A stretch of 64,000 nt of DNA from Carnegiea gigantea (GCA_029747015.1 JAKOGI010000121.1:923501-987500); one strand, 5' to 3'. Counted from the stretch's first letter, positions 39,154-51,419 are shown. Numbers and translations: made by a program. Notes: generated by a model from the sequence alone, not told the origin.

Positions 39154-39604
39154 AAACTTACTTGAGGGGTGGTGACGCCTGGACTTAAGTGTGGCTGACG
39201 TGTCAATCGATCGACCGCACTGACATGTCCTCCTTCAATGACCTGCACGAAGGTCAACCTCAAGTGTTTCTTCCGAGGAAGGCCCATTTGACATTCAAGT
39301 CAATCTCTAGAAGAATTTGAGAAGACATTGAGAGAGCAAAGAGTAGAGAGAGATTAGTAAGTTTGTCCAAAGTGTCAAATAAAAAATATTGGCGTCCCCC
39401 AAATGGGAAAAATTGGGGTATTTATAACCTTGAGGCTAGCACGATCAAGGGTAGCAGTGTAATTTTCCTGTTAAGGATGTCAAATTACCATTATGCCTCC
39501 TCATCCTCTTTTTAGAAGCTTGCAGTCAACTAGGGCTCCCTGTTGACTTGGACAGTGCCATGTGTCGCCTCCTTTTTGGACACGTCATTATCCACCCTAA
39601 TCAT
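39154..39604 (+). repeat. Left inverted end of fold-back element
   Basis: Inverted match of 42001-42409; contains about 40 extra bp near 39215-39255. Confidence 0.75.
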
Positions 39605-39738
39605 TTAGTCCCTCACATCTTAATGGAACGCCTCCCAAGGAGTTCGGATAAGATGTAGATTCACGTTGTCATTTCTCTCAAAAGTTATAAATATGCTCAT
39701 TGCCTTCCTTTGACGTCCTGCTCATCCACACATCCATA

Positions 39739-40140
39739 ATGTCGAAGCATCGATTCCCCTTTCTTGGTAGCAAAGAGGACACCGAGCTCCTCCTATCACG
39801 GTTTGATTTTGGAAAACTTCGTGCAGAGCCCCTCATGCCTTCGCCCAGACCTTTGCCATCCTATTGGCCTTCGCTCTGCCCTCACTTTGCGAAAGCCAAA
39901 GTTGAGCACTATGCGTATGACGCATGGATTCCCGAGATAATGCAGTTGGCCTTCTATGCCTTCGTTCTTTAAGAGGCGATCCGTTTCGGAATCGTCTCTC
40001 CCCCCGTGGCCCAAGACTTGTCCGAGGCTTTAGAGAGGTTCCGCTTGGAGAGTTTGAGATTTGGTTGGACGTCAATGGTGACCGACTTGTTCGGTGCTAC
40101 CGGCGACCGGCGAGCACTACTACCTTGGTTGGCTACGTGA
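39739..40140 (+). pseudogene. Unknown ORF with one in-frame stop
   Basis: 133 codons from ATG (MSKHRFPFLGSKEDTELLL), interrupted by one TAA at codon 78 (39970-39972). After the stop the same frame continues sensibly (EAIRFGIVSPPVAQDLSEAL, then LESLRFGWTSMVTDLFGA). The predicted protein is mixed helical, with AYDAWIPEIMQLAFYAFVL across the middle, and no metal-binding or catalytic motif. I do not recognise the family. GC content is clearly higher than around it, so it may be a captured gene piece or part of a gypsy-type gag. Confidence 0.45.
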
Positions 40141-40234
40141 GCGTGAAAAGTTCAGGTTCTTCGATATTTCCCCGGCCTTCATCTTCCCAGGGAAAAAGAT
40201 TCTCCTCGGATGAAGAATAGGATATCGCCCCAAG

Positions 40235-40770
40235 TGTCACAGGGCCATTACTCTTTCCCCAAAAGGATGGTCTGATGGGGTGTGCAGCGCCACCGCTTAT
40301 AAGCCCAGGACCCTCCCATCACTTTTTCGATGTCGAACTCTTGTCCATGACATTCTCCCTCACCCAATCCTGTGACGCCCTCGTCACATATGAGTCCTCC
40401 TGCCTATCCCGCTCGTTGAAGCGCTTGGCGAGATATCGGAGATGGGTCTATGTTGCTCTGATACCACTTGTCATGGGACCATTACTCTCTCCCTAAAAAG
40501 TCGATCTGATGAGGGCTATGTAGCACCTATCAACTGTCACGAGGTCATTACCCTTTTCCCAAAAAGCCGGTCTGATGGGGTGTGCAGCGCCACCGCTTAT
40601 AAACCCAGAACCCTCCAATCACTTTTCTAATGTCGGACTCTTATCCGTGACATTATCCCCCACCCAATCCTCTGACGCCCTCGTTACATATGGAGTCCGC
40701 TACTTACCCTGCCCACCGTAGCGCTTGTAGAGACATTAGAGTTGCGTCTGAGTTGACTCTGATACCAACT
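40235..40770 (-). mobile_element. Tandem TRIM retrotransposon (two LTRs, two bodies)
   Basis: Two 118-bp LTRs, 40235-40352 and 40535-40652, both TGTCAC...GTGACA/ATGACA with GGGTGTGCAGCGCCACCGCT inside. Each is followed on the plus strand by a ~100-bp body ending in GACTCTGATACCA or GCTCTGATACCA (40455-40466, 40755-40767), which is the minus-strand tRNA-Met primer site. A partial LTR remnant starts at 40469 and another TGTCATG at about 40769. Order on the minus strand: LTR remnant, PBS, body, LTR, LTR remnant, PBS, body, LTR. This is a tandem arrangement typical of TRIMs. Confidence 0.8.
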
Positions 40771-40991
40771 GTCATGTTTTGATCATTTCACTCGAACTCA
40801 AGCCCATGCGGCGCTAGCAAACTCAATTCGGACTCTTTCTTAGTTTGCTAGTAAGTCTCAAGTGATGCTTAGCTTAGACTTCAGAAGACAAGTAAGCACA
40901 CATACTCAAGAGGACTTAGAGAGAGAGAGTTTGGAAGAATGCTTTGTATTGCATTTAGAATGCCTGATATACAAATGAGCTCCCCTTGGAG

Positions 40992-41093
<102 letters not shown>

Positions 41094-41711
41094 ACCTTCT
41101 CAATAGACGGTGTAGATCTATTTGATCTTACGGCTAAGATCGTACATTCAGAATGTTCTTTACAAATATTCAGGATTCTACACACGTGTGAAATTGTGTG
41201 GAACCCTCTTGAACCTTCTAGAACATACTCTAGAAAAATTTAGAGAGATCCAGGACATTCTATAGTATTATAGAGCGGTCCGTGATACAAGGCAGAAGCT
41301 ACTCCTTTTGAAGAAAAAGGAAAGCACTTCTTAGTTCGAAAGGGAGCTCGGCTTGGCTTCGCGGCCTTAAAATCAAATCATCGACTGGCCCTTATTTGTT
41401 GTCGTTGAGTAGAAGTACTTGAGAATCTATAGTTTGGTTTCAGTTTGATTGTAACAGATATACACCCTTATTTAATGTGTATCCATGCTACGCATCAGTA
41501 TTTTTGCTGTTGTTTTTGCTCGTTTTTACCATGTACTTGAAGTTTGCATTATCAATGAAATGTGAGCTTTGTTAACTAGACTACACATGAGTTTTTCATG
41601 TTGTAACTCATAACCATTAGTCCTAACGCTTTTGCTCATTCGGTCCAGCAGATTCCTTTTTCATAATCCGACCATGACTTCATACGAAAGTATTCCTGTG
41701 TCATTTTTTTG

Positions 41712-41946
41712 TCTTTTTTTCTCTTTTTCTTCTCTTTTTTCCTCCTTTTTCTTCCTTTTTTTCCTCCTTTTCTCCCCTCTTTTTTCCCCCTCTTTCTTCT
41801 TTTTTCTTCCTTTTCCCCCCTTGTTCTTCCCTTTTTTCCTCCTTTGTTCTTCTTTTTTCCTCTCTTTTTCCCTTTTTTCTTCTTTTTCCCTTTCTTTTTT
41901 CTTCCTTTTCCTTCTCTTTCTTCCCTTTTTTCTTCCTTTTTTTTTT
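41712..41946. repeat. 235-nt polypyrimidine tract
   Basis: Only C and T on the plus strand apart from two G (41823, 41846). The sequence is irregular rather than a simple microsatellite, and it ends right before GGGTGGTAGCC. Lys/Glu-rich and Phe/Ser-rich ORFs over it are artefacts of composition. Confidence 0.9.
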
Positions 41947-42000
41947 AATGGGTGGTAGCCGAGTGGGGAACTGCTCCTCTCCCACTCGGCTCAGCTGAAC

Positions 42001-42409
42001 ATGATTGGGGTGGATAATGACCCGTTCAATAAAGAGGTAACATGTGGTACTGTCCAAGTCAATAGGGACCCCTGGTTGACTGCAAGCTTCTAGAAAGAGG
42101 ATGAGGGGAGCATAGTGGTAATTTGACATTCTTAATATTAAAATTACCCTTCTACCCTTGAATGCTAGCCTCAAGGCTATAAATACCTCAACTTTTTCCC
42201 TGCTGGGGGACTCTAACATTTTCTACTTGGCACTTTGGACAAACTTATTAATCTCTTTGTGCTCTTTGCTCTCTCAATTTGCTTCTAAAATTCTTTTTGA
42301 GAATGACTTGAGTATCGGAGGGGTCTTACTCAGGAGAAACACCCCTGGTCGATCGATTGACACATCAGCCACACTTAAGTCTGGGCGTCACTATCCCTCA
42401 AGTAAGTTT
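42001..42409 (-). repeat. Right inverted end of fold-back element
   Basis: Inverted match of 39154-39604, ending CCTCAAGTAAGTTT. Confidence 0.75.
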
Positions 42410-42858
42410 GAATCCGAAACACAAATCCCATAGGGATTTAATAAATTTGTACTGTTTTCCACTTCCCCTAGCTAAAACAAGCTCAGAATGAGAAGATAAG
42501 GAGAGTACTAAGTTGCTTATCTTTGTTTGAAAGTTTAGAAGAGTAAGGACTTACCCTTATTGGAAAGAACATGAGAGTAAGCTAGCCTCTAACCCAATGC
42601 GTATGTTCTAAAATTTTCGTTAAAGTATTTTCAGAAATATTATAATTAATCTCATGATTTAAATTTTTAGAAATAACAATATTAACATATTAATAATTTA
42701 TTTTGTTTTTTTCTTTATTGAAGCAGTTGAAAAGATACTATTTATTATGATGACTTTAGATCACATATCGTTTAAGTTTTTGTTTTTAAATAAAGTCTTA
42801 ATAACTGCATGAGAGACACGCATCACTAGTGCAACATTAGCACTCATGTGTGTGTGTA

Positions 42859-42893
<35 letters not shown>

Positions 42894-42960
42894 CATATAT
42901 ATATATATATATATATATATAATGTATGTATGTATGTATGTATGTATGCATGTATGTATG

Positions 42961-43023
<63 letters not shown>

Positions 43024-44224
43024 TAAGAGTAAGTGAGGAATTGATCCATATACCCTTACTAAATAGATTAGAATATATTATATTTAGATTTTGTGGGGGT
43101 GAACTTATAAACTCTATCTTTTTACACCTTCCCAGTTATCCTTACATCCCATTTTGAGAGTATAAAAAAATGGAGGGCTGAGGGGAGCAAGGGGAAGTAA
43201 GTGTTACTTTCCCTAACTTCTGCTTACCCTCCTTTTCTTGCTCCCGAGCATGGATAAAGAGGAGTATTCACTCTCTCTTACTTCCCTTTACTCCTCCCTA
43301 TTCTCCATCCAAACAGACACTTGGTCGATTTATTTCCCCTCCATAGGCATTGACCTGCCTTCGCTTTGGTAGAAGGTTTAACGGTCTATGTAAATGGTGT
43401 TGATTAGTGGCCAACGACTTATTAAGAATAATTTTCTAATCTGTGTTGATTCGAAGAGAAGGAACGACCAGTGAAAATTAAGGCAAGGTTTGGGTCAGTT
43501 GGGTTGTAATCTTGGGCGTAATGACTAGGAGTCTCTGTTTGACAAATATGAAGGGTCTATCCATAACAGTGAATGTATTGCAATTTGGAAATTGCATATG
43601 CCATTCCAATTTACAATGTAGAATGAAATTTGGAGCACGATCCTAGGAAACAGGGGCATGAGGCCAGATTGAAATTTTTGGATAGCAAAGTGGGCTTATG
43701 ACATAAAGGCCAACAATGATACCAAGCAACGGAGATCTCGAGAGCATCGAGGAAGGAGGGATCAGTGCTTTCCCTTCTTTTTTTTTTTTTTTTTTTGTGG
43801 TGTGTGTGTTCGCAGCAGGACTTACGGCAGCACTTATATTATATACCTGAGTATACAAATGTGCTAATGTGATGAAATTTGGGTCACAGAAGCTTTAATA
43901 TTTTTTTTGGGGGGGGGGGAGATGGATCATGAAGATTGATGGTGGGTTTTAGAAAAACAGAAAGTTACCACATATTAGTGACTCAAGTCTACATATCTGG
44001 GACTATCTTATAAATTGTAGGATATGAATGACAAGTTTTTTGCAAAACAAGTAACTACAAATTAATGTTATCAAGGACTAGTTCATTTTGCCATTGGATT
44101 GGAGGACGAGTGATATCTCGATCTAATAGTCTTGATTTATTATGTAGGATATTTTTCGATGAAGTATATTTTTATGCATGTTTACAAAAATACTTGCATG
44201 TCATTCACCTATAATTGGTATTGA
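42410..44224. other. Intergenic with compound microsatellite
   Basis: At about 42845-43022 lies a compound repeat: GT, then TA (with interruptions), then TGTA (42923-42962), then about 30 TG units. T17 and T8-G10 homopolymers occur near 43779-43797 and 43902-43919. No gene seen. Confidence 0.6.
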
Positions 44225-44614
44225 GAGTATGTTTAGTTGGGGGGAATTCATTTTTTTAGAAAATAATTTTCTTCTTTTACATTGCTTGGCAAAGGGCGGA
44301 GGGAAAAATCGTTTTCAAGGGAAAATTTTTTCCCCGTGTAAAGGAAATTATTTTCCCTTGAAAAAGTATGTAAATTGATTTTCATCCCTGGCCCTTCCTG
44401 CTTATTCTTACTTTGCTTCTCTCATGTCTCTCACAGCAACCATGGCTTAGGGTTTCAATTTGCTCTGTCTCTCTGTCTTCGAGATCTCTTTCCTAAACAT
44501 TCTCTCTTCGATGTCTCTCTTTTCCATTGTTGAAGTATTCATCTCCTCTCTTTCTTGCGCCTTTGTTGAAGGACGGTCCTCTTTATCCCACCATTTTTGG
44601 AGGACAGTTGAAGG

Positions 44615-44790
44615 GAAAATTTTGCACTTCGGTCCCCTGTGGTTTGGTGTATTAATTTTCGGACCTCACGAACTTTGGAAATAATTTCCGGAGCCTATGA
44701 GGTTTGGTATAAATGATTTTTGGAGTCTTGATATCTATTACTAGGTCCCTAAAGGACTTTAAATGCAAATACTTCAAAGTTATGGGCTGT
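44615..44790 (+). repeat. Left TIR phrase array of EPRV element 2
   Basis: Units such as GGTTTGGTGTATTAATTTTC and GGTTTGGTATAAATGATTTT alternate with GG-CC boxes every ~30 bp. The minus strand of 51610-51800 repeats the pattern (CTTTGGTGTAATCATTTCTG, GGGTATAATAATTTTTGG). Confidence 0.8.
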
Positions 44791-45197
44791 TTTGCAAAAC
44801 TAAGCTTATATTTATTTTTGAACTTCTTATAATAACTTTAATGGTACTAGTTATCACAAACTACTACTTATATCATAAATATTATATTTTCTATGATTAG
44901 CAGCCCACCACGCTTAGCAAAATTAATTACGACTTAATTAAAGAGTTTCAACCGTTACCTGAATTTAGTCGGCTTGGACTCCGGCATTCTTCTAACTTCC
45001 AGTTTAAAAAGATTGCTAATCTCAACCACTCTTTCCTTAGATCGGGCACAGCACAGATCTGTTTCGTTTCCTACCTCGGACCGTAGTCATTAATCAAGTT
45101 TTTAATCTATTTCAAGGATAGTGAAACTTTAATCAAAAAATTATAATATTTAGGACATAAGGTTTGATTGGATAACGTTTCCTACTGGGAGACTTCT

Positions 45198-45203
45198 TTT
45201 ATT
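45198..45203 (-). terminator. EPRV copy 2 poly(A) signal
   Basis: AATAAA on the minus strand, ~160 nt after the TATA box, as in copy 1. Confidence 0.65.
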
Positions 45204-45360
45204 GAAAAATTGAAAGTGGAAATATTACAACAGAAAGCTTGAAGAGGGACTTAAGCTAAGATCATTAGAGATGCTTGTTCATAGAGAAATGGAGAAACCC
45301 AACTTCTCGTTTGCTCAAGAATGCTCAAATGACCATGTCCTTCTCAGCTCTCGACCTCTC

Positions 45361-45368
45361 TATTTATA
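45361..45368 (-). promoter_or_regulatory. EPRV copy 2 35S-like TATA box
   Basis: TATAAATAGAGAGG on the minus strand, ~165 nt after the end of the last ORF. It is the presumed pregenomic RNA promoter, with the start site expected ~30 nt further left. Confidence 0.65.
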
Positions 45369-45530
45369 GAGGGGATAGGGGTACATAGGATACCCTAAAG
45401 GCTACAGTACATAAAGATTTTTCACATGGCTACAGTTGTCTACAGTACACCTCGGCTACAGGACGCACTTTATTTTACAGACCAGTACAATAATGGGATA
45501 GCTTTTTCAGAAATTTTAATGATGATAAGA

Positions 45531-46622
45531 TTAGTCATCATTATTGAGATTATGCATGCCTTCATCTCTAATTATATCTTCCAGACCATTATTATCTGGA
45601 TATTCATCAAAATTTTCATTAATTTGGTTAAGATGCTCTGGATTATATTCTTCAAACAACTCAAGGAGATATTTCTTTTCTTCTTCTGATAAGAATTTTT
45701 CAGCTCCAATATCAAAGAGATAATCAAAAATATCTTCTGATTCTGCACCGTTCACTTTCATGTAATCATTGAATTCATTACTATAGGCAAAAGTATTGTT
45801 TCCACAATGCATTAGTATTTTTCCCTTTTCAATCAATGCCCAACATTGATGATAAATGTTGAAAAACCCAATAGCCCTTGCTAATGTAGGATCAGTAACT
45901 ATATGTACCGGATCTCCATGAATCCAATTTTATTGTTGATCATTGGGATCATCGCAATCAACAATTTGGACAAGCTAATGAGCTGGCGTGACTTTTCCAT
46001 TTTCATATTCAATTAGGGCGCTATAAACCTCCAGAGTTAAGTATCTGCGAATTGAAATTTTTGTTGGTCCCTCAGGAGATTTAAGAATCCAATGGAACCT
46101 TTTGAACATGTATTGTTGGAACTTAGTTAAGGTTGAGAAAAATGGGAAATTAGGATCTAGAACTTCTGAGAAGTAAAGAATCATCCCATATTTTCAGACT
46201 TTGAAGACAGGATCTCGATGAGATATTGTATTGGCTGGGAAACAAATGCCACCGACTCCATATCTGTCGGAAAAATAGATCGTTGTACACCAAGACTCCC
46301 AAAGATCATATGAATAATGATGATAAAAGTCGACGCAGGCTGCATACCATTCTTTGAACCATTTTTCTTGGATATGAGAACTTATTTTTTTTTGGATATC
46401 ATAAGGACACCGAAGATAGCTAATTTGTAATTCTAGAAGGGAAAATCTTTGGGCTATTAGATAGATAGTAGAGAGTAGACCAAAACGTGATCTACTTTTT
46501 GTATGGAATTCCAGGTTATTAGTAATAACTTTACTAGAAGGTATAACCAGTTCTAGTAGAAGTGGCATTTCATTAAGGATTTCCTCCTTTTCTGACAGGA
46601 GGTCGGCTTTGATGATCACCAT
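45531..46622 (-). pseudogene. EPRV copy 2 last ORF (ORF4)
   Basis: Three open pieces in order, 46194-46622, 45975-46184 and 45531-45836, make a frame of ~360 codons with a few stops. The frame overlaps the end of ORF3: the ORF3 stop lies in TTAATGAAATG, and ORF4 has ATG at 46566-46568 or upstream at 46620. The N-terminal part is rich in aromatic residues (FHTKSRSRFGLLS, WYAACVDFYHHYSYDLWESW); the C-terminal part is acidic (FLSEEEKKYLLELFEEYNPE). Position suggests the caulimovirid inclusion-body/transactivator protein, but no motif confirms it. Confidence 0.55.
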
Positions 46623-48960
46623 TGACGAGTTCTCGAGTTAGACTGTCTGCCAGAGAGTTCTTTGATCCTTGTATATGTTCAATAGAGAAGGAAAATTGGT
46701 TAAGTCATAATTGCCAATGCAGGAATCGCCCTTGCGCTTGCATATTTGATAAATTCTTTTTTACAAAATCGAGTATTCCTTTATAATCAGTTCAAATGAG
46801 AAAAGGTTTAGGGGCTAAAAAGGTTAAGAACTTTTCAATTCCCCTTATGACTACGAGAATTTCTTTTTTCATCGTAGAATAGTTGCATTCTGCTTTATTA
46901 AAGTTTCCACTGCAATATTTGCAGATTTTTTCTCCTTCTTTGATTTTGAATACCGTACTCCAGTGCTCATTACTGGCATCTGTCTCAAGAATTAAATCAT
47001 TTTCTTCGTTAGGCAAATTAAGGACAGGAAGATTTTTATACATCTTCTTGAAAATTTGCACAATCTTTATATCATTAATAGTCCATGTCGAGCTAACATC
47101 TTTCTTGAGTTTTTAATGTAATGGTTTTCTTAGTTTAGCTAAATCTTTAATGAAATCAGAAGCATAGGTAAGACACCCTAGAAACCTTTCTAATTGCTTC
47201 CTATCTTCAATTTTTTCAGAAAAATTTTCTATTTCTTCCAGAATATGTTTTTGTAGAATAATCTATCCAACTTTTATTTCTAGACCTAAGAACTCGATTT
47301 CTTGTTCAGCATAAATGCACTTATTTTTTCCAAGTATAATACCGTGATCAATGCATCTTTGGGTGAAAGCCAGAATATCATTTTTATGTTGCTCTATGGT
47401 TTTAGAAAAGATAAGGATATCATCAATGTAAACTAGACAACAATGATTAAGGTTTTTGAAGATGTTATCCATTCTTCTCTGGAATATTTGAGATACATTT
47501 TTAAGACCAAATGGCATTACTATCTATTCACAATGTCCTTGTGGGGCACTGAATGCAGTTAAAGGAATACTTTCTTCTTCCATTTTTATCTGCCAATAAC
47601 CACTCTTACAATCTATTTTCGAGAACTAAGAGGCTCCTTGAATTCTGTTGAAAAGGATTGTTTTGTTAGGATTATAATAACCATCAAAGACAGTATTATC
47701 ATTAAACTTTTTATAATTGATTACCATTATGGCTTTTCCTCTTTTTTTCTCAGCATGATTTCTTGCCATGAAAGCGGGACTGGTGTGAAGACTCTTACTA
47801 TTTCTAATTAATCCTTTATTCAGAAGTTCTTTAATTTGTTTATTAAACTCTTGAATGTCCTGGTGGGTATACACCATTTGTTTAACTCGGATGATAGTGT
47901 TGGGATTTAATAAAGTGATTTTAGCAAATGTTTTGTCTTTATCCCAAAAATTCAGAGGATTATCAGAATAGAGTTCTTTGTATAATTTTTGTTGTTGTTC
48001 AATTATCTGCTCTTTAACAGATAACTCGAGTAATGAGATTGTTAGTGCTACTTCACGTTGTGCAAGCATTACTTTCTCACCACGCTGGCTGCGTGTAAAT
48101 TCAATTTTGTAATGAGTGTAAGCCTTACTTAATTTTTCAATAGGAACTGAGTGACCATTAATCGTAAATATTATTTGGTTTATGGTTTGGGTGCATGGAG
48201 AATATAATCTTTGAAAATTATTTCCAATAATCATATAATGAGAGGATTGATCAGTAGCCCATAGAACTGGTATAATATATTGAACTCCTCCTAATTCTAT
48301 AGTTAATCCTTCTATGGCTTCATTGTGGCTCATAACACTATTATCAGCTATTCTTACTTGTAAATGATTTTTAGTTTTTTTTCACATAAATTCAGGAAAT
48401 AATGTTCTTTTTCCAAAGCATACAGAACAACCACTATCTATATAGGCACACAGTCCATATTTATTATATCCCTCTAAACATACCTTTATTGGGATATAGA
48501 TGCTATTGGAGTTTGTATTGGTAGCTTCATAGGATATTCCCATGGTCATATTTTTGACTAATTCATCCTCATATGTTGGTTCACTAACAGTTCTAGTTTT
48601 GTATCAAATGACCTTTTTTTCCAGACTTATTAATCGATCTAAACTAGGTCTTGCAATTTTAAAACTCATTCTACTCATTTTACTGGTCATGCTAATTGTA
48701 TCATCTTCCCTATGCTCTTCTTTAGTAGATGAAAATCTTTCTCCCCAATCTGACCTTGTGCTCATACTTCTTAAAAATTGGGGTTTAATAGTGATTTTTC
48801 CCTCCTCATCAATTTTTATTACATTTTTCTTATTAATTTTTGTAGGGTGGGCAACGCTAGATATCCATGAATGATCGATTTTTATATCTTGAGGGTTAGA
48901 CTTAATTTTTTGAGTTTTCTGCATCGGGGTAGGACTTTCAAATTTTTCTGCCTCTATCAT
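46573..48960 (-). pseudogene. EPRV copy 2 protease-RT-RNase H polyprotein (ORF3)
   Basis: Starts at ATG 48958-48960 (MIEAEKFESPTPMQKTQKI) and ends at TAA 46573-46575. Order: basic/acidic N-terminal segment; aspartic protease with CAYIDSGCSVCF (DSG at 48430-48438) and a following open stretch to 47626; RT with VYIDDILIFSK (47263-47517); RNase H with LETDASNEHW and KAECNYSTMKKEIL (46792-47061). Catalytic Asp residues of protease, RT and RNase H are visible. Stops break it, including a Trp-to-TAG change at the start of the RT palm region (near 47625) and one after the N-terminal segment. The RT is closest to caulimovirids, not to Ty3/gypsy, judged from KKLNDNT and the lack of an integrase downstream. 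Confidence 0.85.
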
Positions 48961-49011
48961 TGTTACATTAGTCTTAGGGTCTATCGTATTATCTAACTTA
49001 TAGATGATTTT

Positions 49012-51046
49012 TCAAAATATTCGTAACAGATATCCTGCTCTTCTCATGTCCATCCCGACTGTTTTGATCTTAAGGGATAGGAAGTTTTTAGGAAATTCAT
49101 CTTTTAGACTCACATAATATCCAGGTCGACAATTGAAACCTACTGACCCATTACATAAATTTGTTTTTATCCCTGTAATTATTTGATTATTAAATTTGGT
49201 ATGTCTGATATCACAGAGTAAAGCGTAAAGATCAATATCTTTACCATAATATTGTAATGGAGTAATTTGAATTTGGATACTTCCGACGTGGACATACATA
49301 TACTTTCTATCTTTGTTATGCTCAAGGATATTCTCCTAATTGATCAGATTAACTTCCCCAACGTTATACTCGCAGTCCTTGATCTCAAGATCTCCTTCCA
49401 TCATTTTACATACGTATTTGCTTTTTATTTGAAAAATAGATATTTTTTATAGATCATGTCCTTTTGAATTATGGGAAGAACCCAATCTCTCTTAACTTCT
49501 TCATGATCATTATCTACCACAAATTCTTCTCCTTGAAGATCACCAAGGCTTACCGAGCCACTTTCCATCATATGGCTAGTTTCTTCATAATCACTTTCTT
49601 CATTTTCATTGTCCTCTATAATTTCAGCAATTCCTTTGTTGTTGCCTAGGGCTAGTTCTAAAGTTTTATCTTCACTAAGCTCAACATAATCTAGGCTTCC
49701 CAAATTTTCAATAAGTTTGTCATTCTTCCTATTTTTGCATTCGTTAGTATAATGCCCTACTTATCCACATGTACAACACTTGCAGTTGCTTTTTTCCTGT
49801 CGGACAATAAGCAGCTTTTCTAAAAAATCTACATTTTTCAGGACTCGATTTGTTATAATATTTTCTTCTATATTTTTCATCTCTCTGCTTGTTGAAGCTC
49901 TTTTTCTTATAGAATTTTCTTTTTCTTCTTTTCTCAGATTTTTTTCCCCATTGGTAAGGTAAATCCCAACAAGTCAAGAACTGCTTCTTAATCTTCTTTT
50001 GCTTTTGTAGATCAAGGCATTGTTCATTGACCCATTTTCGCAAATAGGAAATTCTCGCTCCAAGAGTATCTACAATATTTGTTCGTTCAAACCATGCCAT
50101 GTATTTTTCATTAATTATAGAATTTATAGGATATGGCAATTTGTCATAGAACATGCCAAGATTTGTTCATTATGCCCAATTTTATAATAATATTGACTAA
50201 ATTCTGCAAGTTAATTTTCTAAGTATCTCATATCCCATAATTTTATCTTTGTCATTCTCGTGTTTTTTCTTCAAAATCAATTTTAGCTCCGATGAATTCG
50301 GTCTCAATTTCTTTACACAGACTTCTAAACATAGCAGTTGGTGTTTTCATCGTTCTTAAAGTATTTTTACCAACTTCACTTAAAGAATCATACCGATTAG
50401 TTACAGTGCCCGAAAAACTATACTCGATATAATTTAGAAAGTTTGCCGCAATCCATGTAGTATTTAAATTTAAGACACTGTTCATTTCTCTTTTCCAGTG
50501 CTCAAATATTTCTTCTTTATTACGAGCTCCATTGATGTTTAAGATATAACCAGTTTGACTAATTGGAGTAAGGTCAATCTCTTCATAGGTCATGGTTTTC
50601 CTTGGGACAAACCCGAAGGAAAAATTATTTGTTCGTCCTGCAGAAACATACCTAGGTCTCAAGAAATGAGTATTTCTTCTGGAAGGTTCACCAAATTCTT
50701 CAGGTTTAGGAACGACATTATTAACAAGATTAGTCTCTGTTTCATGTAAGTCAATTTCTTCTCCTATTTCGTTAATCTCATTTTCCGCAACCAGTTTACC
50801 ATATTTTTTATCTAATTTTTGTTTAATTTCTTCTAATGGTAACGCATTAAGATCATCGAGTTTAATAAGGTTCATTTGCTGATATATTTCTTCTTCTAGT
50901 TGGACATTATTAGTCTCTTCATTATCGTCAGACAAAATATCATATTTATCACTAATTGCGCTCATGATTTTGTTTAGTTTTTCTAGATTTTATTCTTCAT
51001 CGAACATTTTTTGTAGCTTTTCAAGACTATATTTTTCATACTCCAT
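49012..51046 (-). pseudogene. EPRV copy 2 capsid-movement polyprotein (ORF2)
   Basis: Starts at ATG 51044-51046 (MEYEKYSLEKLQKMFDEE) and ends at TGA 49012-49014. The capsid part is open over 50252-50965 (237 codons) and continues in another stretch 49744-50154 with a strongly basic segment (KRRKRKFYKKKSF) before the zinc knuckle. The knuckle Cys/His are present but one codon inside it is TAA (49761-49763). An acidic spacer (49425-49703) follows, then a 30K-type movement domain (49012-49299, VGSIQIQITPLQYYGKDIDL). The capsid-before-movement order recalls cavemo/solendoviruses rather than badnaviruses; family placement needs a tree. Confidence 0.8.
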
Positions 51047-51419
51047 CTTCTTTTCCTTTCTTTTCAGTAGATTTTTCACCAGATTGTTCTCCTACTTCTT
51101 TTTGAGTGTTTATCTCTTGCAAAGGAAATGGAATTTTGTGCTTTGGGTTTTGAAAAAGATATTTATGCTGAAAAGGAGTGCTAATTTTAGGAGTAGCTTT
51201 TTCGCTATGTCTAATTTCATTAATAAGAGAAAGATGAACAATTATTAACTGATTCTTAAGATCTTTTAGTTCAATCTTAATTTTAGTTAATTCTGCTTTT
51301 AGTTCTAAAACTATATCAGTAATATAGTTTTATTGGGATGCTACTGAGATATTATCTTCTGGGGAGTGAACAATATGTGAATAATTTGGACCAGGACAAG
51401 CAGGTGATGCTTCTAGCAT
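51036..51419 (-). pseudogene. EPRV copy 2 small coiled-coil ORF1
   Basis: 384 nt from ATG 51417-51419 (MLEASPACPGPNYSHIVHSP) to TGA inside ATGGAGTATGA, overlapping ORF2 by 11 nt. Heptad pattern in ITDIVLELKAELTKIKIEL, then a basic tail. One stop follows SVASQ. Length and junction are identical to copy 1 although the stops differ, which supports a real viral gene, probably a virion-associated protein. Confidence 0.7.

Noticed and set aside
41632..42219. Phe/Ser-rich and Lys/Glu-rich ORFs of 79-172 codons
   Set aside because: They follow from the pyrimidine tract at 41712-41946, with no codon structure.
42837..43157. Thr-His and Val-Cys repeat ORFs
   Set aside because: Compound TG/TGTA microsatellite.
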